Assembly (NCBI RefSeq): GCF_036178845.1
Contig: NZ_CP108070.1
Coordinates: forward strand, 1,116,001 to 1,180,000
Length of the DNA: 64,000 bases
Source of the DNA: Streptomyces sp. NBC_00271
Lineage (GTDB): Bacteria > Actinomycetota > Actinomycetes > Streptomycetales > Streptomycetaceae
Reading direction: 5' to 3'
Each line of letters begins with the position of its first letter. Positions within the stretch are counted from its first letter, which is position 1. Below the pieces are notes generated by a model. It worked only from the letters and a program-made list of their open reading frames with translations. It ran no database searches and was not told where the DNA came from. Positions 59,898-64,000 of the stretch are shown here, piece after piece. A program made the position numbers and the translations under genes.

Positions 59898-61064
59898 ATG
59901 CCCAGTTCAACACCCCAGTCCCCCAGCGAGCACCTCTCCTTGACCAACACAGGCGGTCCCATCGTGAGCAAGTCTTCCTTCGCCGAGCCGGAGCAATCCG
60001 AATCGCCGGTCCGATCGAAGACTCACCACCGCGAGGTGACCCATCCCGGTCCACTGCCTTCCCTCACCGGTCTGCGCTGGGTGGCGGCCCTTCTCGTCTT
60101 CTGCCTGCACACCCGCAATCTGGGCTATTTCAATGGGCAGGCCCGTCACTTCGCCGACTGGGGCTTCGGGGCGGGCTCCACCGGGGTCTCCTTCTTCTTT
60201 CTGCTCTCCGGCTTCGTCCTCGGCTGGTCCGCCCGGTCCGACGACCGCCCCACGGCCTTCTGGCGCCGCCGCTTCGCCCGCCTCTACCCCGTCCACCTGG
60301 TCACGGCCTGTATCGCGGTGTTCGTCATGGGCATGGGCAAGCCGGCCGGCAGCGCGGCGAATCTGCTCCTCGTCCACTCCTGGTGGCACCCGTGGTGGCA
60401 GACACTCGACCCCGTCAGCTGGTCCCTCGCGTGCGAGGCGTTCTTCTACGCGACCTTCCCCGCGTTCGCCCTGCTGCTGCGGCACGCCGGGGCCCTCACC
60501 GCGACCGCGCTCGCCGGCGCGAGCGTGCTGACCGTGCTCATCCTGACCCGGGCGGACCTGCATCTGGGTGTCGGCCGCACCCTGTACTCCTTCCCCGCCG
60601 CCCGGCTGCCGGAGTTCGTCCTCGGAGTCGCCGTCGCCCGCCTCGTGCTCCTCGGCCGCTGGCGCGGCCCCGGCCTGGAGGCGTCGGTCGCACTGACGAT
60701 CATCGGCTACTTCCTCGTCTCCCAGGTCGGCGGATCGTATGCCTGCGTCGCCTGCACCTTGGTCGGTTTCACCTGTCTGATCCCCGCGGCCGCCCTCGCC
60801 GACGTACGCGGCCTGCCCAGCTTGTGGCGACATCCGGCCCTCGTCCGACTGGGTGAACTCTCCTTCGCCTTCTACATGGTCCACCTGCTCGTGCTGCGCG
60901 CGGGGCAGCACCTGTTCAAACCGTCGCCGATCGGCGCGATCAGCGCCTTCGCGGTGTCCCTGGCGCTCGCCTGGCTCCTGTACGAGTACGTGGAGGTACC
61001 CGCCCGGCGCTGGCTGCTGCGGCCCTTCCTGAGATCCCTGCGACGCACTCCGGTGTCACGTTGA
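59898..61064 (+). CDS. Membrane acyltransferase, family 3 (OafA-like)
   Basis: 388 residues from ATG 59898; a GTG at 59964 is an alternative and would remove a Ser/Pro-rich lead. Ten or so membrane helices. Family marks: LPSLTGLRWVAALLVFCLHT with the catalytic-type His, GSTGVSFFFLLSGFVLGW, FWRRRFARLYPVHLV and SWSLACEAFFYATFP. Such proteins transfer acetyl or other acyl groups to extracellular sugars, antibiotics or lipids. Substrate unknown; not part of an operon. Confidence 0.87.
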   Translation: MPSSTPQSPSEHLSLTNTGGPIVSKSSFAEPEQSESPVRSKTHHREVTHPGPLPSLTGLRWVAALLVFCLHTRNLGYFNGQARHFADWGFGAGSTGVSFFFLLSGFVLGWSARSDDRPTAFWRRRFARLYPVHLVTACIAVFVMGMGKPAGSAANLLLVHSWWHPWWQTLDPVSWSLACEAFFYATFPAFALLLRHAGALTATALAGASVLTVLILTRADLHLGVGRTLYSFPAARLPEFVLGVAVARLVLLGRWRGPGLEASVALTIIGYFLVSQVGGSYACVACTLVGFTCLIPAAALADVRGLPSLWRHPALVRLGELSFAFYMVHLLVLRAGQHLFKPSPIGAISAFAVSLALAWLLYEYVEVPARRWLLRPFLRSLRRTPVSR

Positions 61065-62240
61065 TCAGGCGGGGCTGTCCCACAGCACATGCAGGGTCGG
61101 CGGCTTGCGGAAGACGAGCCCCTGCGGGGTGGCCGGACGGGCCGGGTCGAGGCGCAGGGCGGGGAGGCGTTCGAGCAGGCGCTGAAGGGCGATACGGGTC
61201 TCCAGTCGGGCGAGGTGCGCGGCGAGGCAGTAGTGCGGGCCGTGCGCGAAGGCCAGCTGGAGACGCGCGTTCTCGCGGCGGACGTCGAACCGATCGGGAT
61301 CGGGGAAGACGGCCGGGTCGCGGTTGGCGCCGGCCAGGGAGACGGTGACCAAATCACCCCGGCGGATCGTGGCCGGGCCGAGGACGGTGTCACGGGTGGC
61401 GTACCGGTCCACGACCGCCGCTCCGGGTTCGAGGCGCAGCGACTCCTCGATCGCGCCGTCCAGCAGGCCGTCGTCGTCGCGGACAAGGGCGAGTTGGCCG
61501 GGGTGTCGCAGCAGGTGCAGCAGGGCGTTGGTGATCATCGCCTCGGTGGTCTCTATCCCGCCGAACATCAGCACCGCGGCGTTGGAGGCCACTTCGGGCA
61601 GCTCCAGCCGCTCGGCGGCGGAGCCGAGGAGCGACGTCGCGCCCGGGTCGGCGACGGTGGCTTCGACGGCGGCCCGCAGCCGCGCGTACGCCTCCGCGCC
61701 CGCGGGTGCCGCCTCGTGTCCCGCGGTGATGTCCGAGACCGACCGCACGATGGAGTCGTACCAGGAGAGCACCGTGTCCGCGCTGGTGCCGACCAGCCCG
61801 AGCGCCTCGGTCACGACGGCGACGGCGAGCGGGCCGGCGAAGGCACGTCGCAGTTCGACGGCGCCCGCCGGTTCCAGCGCGGCGATGAGCCGGTCGGTCT
61901 CCCGCTCGATGAACGAGGCGAAGCCGCCGCGAACTTCCCTGGGGCGGAAGGGAGCGGTGAAGGGCTCCCGGTGGCGGGCGTGCTCGTCACCGTCCAGGGA
62001 CAGCATGCTCGGGCCGACGACCTGTGCGGTGGAGAACCGGGGGTCGTCGACGGTGAAGGTCGCGGGGTCCCGCATCACGTTCAGTGCGAGATCACGGCGG
62101 GTCACCAGCCAGCCGTCCAGCTCGGGCAGCCAGGAAACAGGCTCGTGGGCACGGAGTCGCGCCAGCCGCGGATGCGGATCCGCGGCGAGTTCGGCGAGCG
62201 TGGTCGCGGCACCGAGCGGGAAGGAGCCGACGGCGCTCAT
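61065..62240 (-). CDS. Cytochrome P450
   Basis: 391 residues, ATG 62240-62238. I-helix MFGGIETTEAM (Gly-Gly in place of the usual Ala-Gly), ExxR in EESLRLEP, and the heme loop FAHGPHYCLAAHLAR with Cys338 as iron ligand. Also PSMLSLDGDEHARHREPF (C-helix). Soluble bacterial class needing ferredoxin and reductase, none of which is adjacent. Substrate unknown. Divergent from the cobalamin riboswitch. Confidence 0.92.
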   Translation of the reverse strand: MSAVGSFPLGAATTLAELAADPHPRLARLRAHEPVSWLPELDGWLVTRRDLALNVMRDPATFTVDDPRFSTAQVVGPSMLSLDGDEHARHREPFTAPFRPREVRGGFASFIERETDRLIAALEPAGAVELRRAFAGPLAVAVVTEALGLVGTSADTVLSWYDSIVRSVSDITAGHEAAPAGAEAYARLRAAVEATVADPGATSLLGSAAERLELPEVASNAAVLMFGGIETTEAMITNALLHLLRHPGQLALVRDDDGLLDGAIEESLRLEPGAAVVDRYATRDTVLGPATIRRGDLVTVSLAGANRDPAVFPDPDRFDVRRENARLQLAFAHGPHYCLAAHLARLETRIALQRLLERLPALRLDPARPATPQGLVFRKPPTLHVLWDSPA

Positions 62241-62324
62241 CGCAAGCCTTGGCCGGGCACGAGGAATTGGATCACAACCAAGGCTAACAATCGCGCTGAG
62301 GCCGCGGCTGACGGGGCGTGACAA

Positions 62325-62487
62325 TTTGCCGAGGCCAGTCAAGGGAATCCGGTGCGAATCCGGAGCTGACGCGCAGCGGTAAGGGTGACAGGCGGGGCAA
62401 CACGAAGCCACTGGACGGCGGTCATATGTGACCGGAGTCCGGGAAGGCGCCTCGTCCGGGCGATCCCGAGTCCGAAGACCTGCTGGC
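62325..62487 (+). ncRNA. Cobalamin (B12) riboswitch
   Basis: Conserved elements appear in order: GGGAATCCGGTGCGAATCCG (62343-62362), CTGACGCGCAGCGGTAA (62366-62382), GAAGCCACTG (62404-62413), CCGGGAAGGC (62449-62459) and GAGTCCGAAGACCTGC (62468-62483). This is the aptamer of the AdoCbl/cobalamin riboswitch family, which usually lowers expression of B12 transport or synthesis genes when the vitamin is abundant. Downstream is the 5' end of a metal-chelate-type binding-protein gene, now truncated. Confidence 0.9.
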
Positions 62488-62539
62488 GGACCGTACGAAC
62501 GGGCCCCGCGCCTGGGCCCTCGACGCCAGAGAATGTCCC

Positions 62540-62727
62540 GTGCCCGTTGCGCGCCCAGCCCGCCGCTGTGCCCTGCTCCTTTCCGGAGCCCTGTTGCTGA
62601 CCGCTTGTGGTGGCGGCTCGTCCGCCGACGGGAGCAAGTCCCCGAAATCCGCCGGTGCGGTGTCGCTCGACAACTGCGGCCGGAAGATCACGATCGCCTC
62701 CGCGCCGAAGGCGACCATCCCGGCCGG
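62540..62727 (+). pseudogene. ABC transporter binding lipoprotein (B12/F420-0-like), N-terminal stub
   Basis: From GTG 62540 about 62 residues are normal: a lipoprotein signal (RRCALLLSGALLLTACGGGS) and SLDNCGRKITIASAPK, the start of a periplasmic chelate-binding protein of the BtuF or putative F420-0 type. After KATIP the family sequence ends and the frame becomes Arg/Gly-rich noise overlying the GNAT gene. The remaining 280 or so residues are gone. A deletion has joined this stub to the GNAT gene. Confidence 0.75.
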
Positions 62728-62735
62728 AGGAGTTC

Positions 62736-63290
62736 ATGGACGTCGGTACCACCGTCTATCAGGGCGACACGGCGCTCGGCGTCGTCGAGGAGTTCGTGCA
62801 TCTGCGGCTGGTGCCGTCGCGCGAGCATTCGCCCGAGCGGGACGAAAAGGTCGCCGCCGAGGTACGGGAGCGGATCGCGGACGAGGTGCGCCGGCCGGGG
62901 TTCCTGGCGGTGACGGCCCGCATCGGCAGTCGGCTGTGCGGCTTCGGCACCGCCGTGCGCTCCGCGGATCCCGCCCCGGAACATCCGGTACTGGGGGCGC
63001 GGCGGTCGCAGGAGTGGCTCGCGGGTGCCGTACGGATCACCGATCTCGTGGTGGCGCCCGCGGCGCGCGGCCGTGGCGTCGGCACCGGGATCCTCGACAT
63101 ACTGCTGCTGCCCGCCATGGACGACCGGGCCTGGGCGGTGACCGACCATCAGGACACCACGGCGCTGAACTTCTTCCGCTGCCGGGGCTGGCGCCAGACC
63201 GTGTACCCGCGGCCGGGGGCGCACCCCGCGCAGATCGTCCTACTCGCTCCACGGCACCCGACGCTGTCCGAGATCCCTGTGCTGCCGTAG
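62736..63290 (+). CDS. GNAT-family N-acetyltransferase downstream of the B12 riboswitch
   Basis: 184 residues from ATG 62736, preceded by GGAGGAG at 62725-62731, a strong ribosome binding site. GNAT features: RPGFLAVTARIGSRLCGFGT, ITDLVVAPAARGRGVGTGI (acetyl-CoA loop R-x-x-G-x-G), and TALNFFRCRGWRQTV. Substrate unknown. It probably had its own promoter before a deletion removed it; now the nearest upstream control element is the cobalamin riboswitch. Confidence 0.82.
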   Translation: MDVGTTVYQGDTALGVVEEFVHLRLVPSREHSPERDEKVAAEVRERIADEVRRPGFLAVTARIGSRLCGFGTAVRSADPAPEHPVLGARRSQEWLAGAVRITDLVVAPAARGRGVGTGILDILLLPAMDDRAWAVTDHQDTTALNFFRCRGWRQTVYPRPGAHPAQIVLLAPRHPTLSEIPVLP

Positions 63291-63387
63291 TACGAACCCG
63301 GCCTGTTGATCAAGACCACCCCTGGGAGGTCAAGGTCACAGCCGCGTCCTCTGCTGCTCACCTGCGTATCTGGCCTAGCATCCGAGC

Positions 63388-64000
63388 ATGACGGTCCTGC
63401 CTGACGACGGGCTCTCGCTGGCCGCCGAGTTCCCTGACGCGACCCATGAGCAGTGGCAACGCCTGGTTGAAGGCGTCCTGCGCAAGTCGGGCAAGGAAGT
63501 CTCGGGCGCGGCAGCGGAAGACGCCCTGTCCACGACGCTTGAGGACGGGCTGCGCGCCCGTCCCCTGTACACCGCGGACGACTCCGCGCCCGATCCCGGC
63601 CTGCCCGGTTTCGCTCCCTTCGTACGGGGCGGACGCCCCGAGGGCAACACCCTCGGCGGCTGGGACGTACGGCAGCAGCACACGGCCGCCGACGGCGCGG
63701 CGGTCCTCGCGGACCTGGAGAACGGCGTCACCTCGCTCTGGCTGGTCGCCGGTGCGGGCGGCATCGCGGTGTCCTCGCTCGGCCGGGTCCTCGACGGCGT
63801 CTATCTCGACCTGGCGCCCGTCGTCCTCGACGCGGGACGTGAAGTCGAGCCCGCCGCACGCGAGTTGCTACGGCTCTACCAGGAGCGCGGGGTCGCCAAG
63901 GAGGCGGCGCGCGGCAACCTGGGAGCCGACCCGCTGGGCCACGAGGCCCGTACGGGAGACAGCGGGTTCGACTTCGCGCCCGTCGCCGCCCTCGCGGGGC
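63388..64000 (+). CDS. mutA: Methylmalonyl-CoA mutase small (beta) subunit, 3' end beyond window
   Basis: From ATG 63388: LAAEFPDATHEQWQRLVEGV, TTLEDGLRARPLYTADD, WDVRQQHTAADGAAVLADLE, GVTSLWLVAGAGG. These are family marks of the small subunit of B12-dependent methylmalonyl-CoA mutase, which interconverts succinyl-CoA and (R)-methylmalonyl-CoA, supplying polyketide extender units in Streptomyces. 204 codons are visible of about 600. TAGCAT at about 63374-63379 resembles a -10 element, so transcripts would have a very short leader. The large subunit gene should follow. Confidence 0.9.
   Translation, partial: MTVLPDDGLSLAAEFPDATHEQWQRLVEGVLRKSGKEVSGAAAEDALSTTLEDGLRARPLYTADDSAPDPGLPGFAPFVRGGRPEGNTLGGWDVRQQHTAADGAAVLADLENGVTSLWLVAGAGGIAVSSLGRVLDGVYLDLAPVVLDAGREVEPAARELLRLYQERGVAKEAARGNLGADPLGHEARTGDSGFDFAPVAALAG

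Overview
The window is high-GC DNA with codon use, regulator families and secreted proteins typical of Streptomyces (SpoIIE-type PP2C phosphatase with HATPase, IclR beside glycerol kinase, LAxTG sortase substrate, TTA-codon gene, Dap-dependent NRPS). It reads as an accessory, arm-like stretch of a Streptomyces chromosome. No rRNA or tRNA gene was seen. The left edge cuts a broken NUDIX gene and the right edge cuts a methylmalonyl-CoA mutase gene.

Layout. 1-6.3 kb: a decayed strip with frameshifted or truncated NUDIX, GNAT, tyrosine-recombinase and IS630 genes between a few intact ones; two isolated CRISPR-repeat-like units (1522, 4532) bracket 3 kb of it. 6.3-13.9 kb: an overlapping three-gene operon encoding an alpha/beta hydrolase (with a TTA codon), a caspase-like C14 protease and a 1737-residue CHAT protein. 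14.2-15.4 kb: small HTH and unknown genes. 15.4-19.7 kb, opposite strand: a second CHAT operon (CHAT protein plus two unknown proteins, each overlapping by 4 bp). The two caspase-fold operons converge and are the best candidate for an undescribed conflict or cell-death system.

20-34 kb: two damaged methyltransferase genes, a membrane protein, MarR-MFS efflux pair, GNAT, polysaccharide deacetylase, then a SpoIIE phosphatase co-transcribed with a sugar-binding lipoprotein and divergent from a complete sugar ABC transporter whose binding protein is its paralogue. 34.5-39.7 kb: a DUF1996 cell-wall-anchored protein, glycerol kinase with an IclR regulator, and a small ATP-binding regulator.

39.7-47.6 kb: a compact 2,3-diaminopropionate (Dap) peptide cluster: SbnB, a half-C/A/T NRPS, a carrier protein fused to a membrane/hexapeptide-repeat NRPS terminal domain, and divergent SbnA. 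SbnA and SbnB would make Dap, the A domain would load it, and the membrane protein would be the final assembly step.

47.7-51.2 kb: arsR-arsC, a Ppx/GppA-like gene overlapping a phosphoglycerate-mutase-like gene, a TetR remnant and a small L7/L12-like protein. 51.2-59.6 kb: a LacI-controlled arabinoside-use locus (GH127, binding protein, two permeases, secreted glycosidase with ricin-type lectin domain, no ATPase). 59.9-64 kb: acyltransferase, cytochrome P450, a cobalamin riboswitch whose binding-protein gene has been truncated so that a GNAT gene now follows, and the start of mutA.
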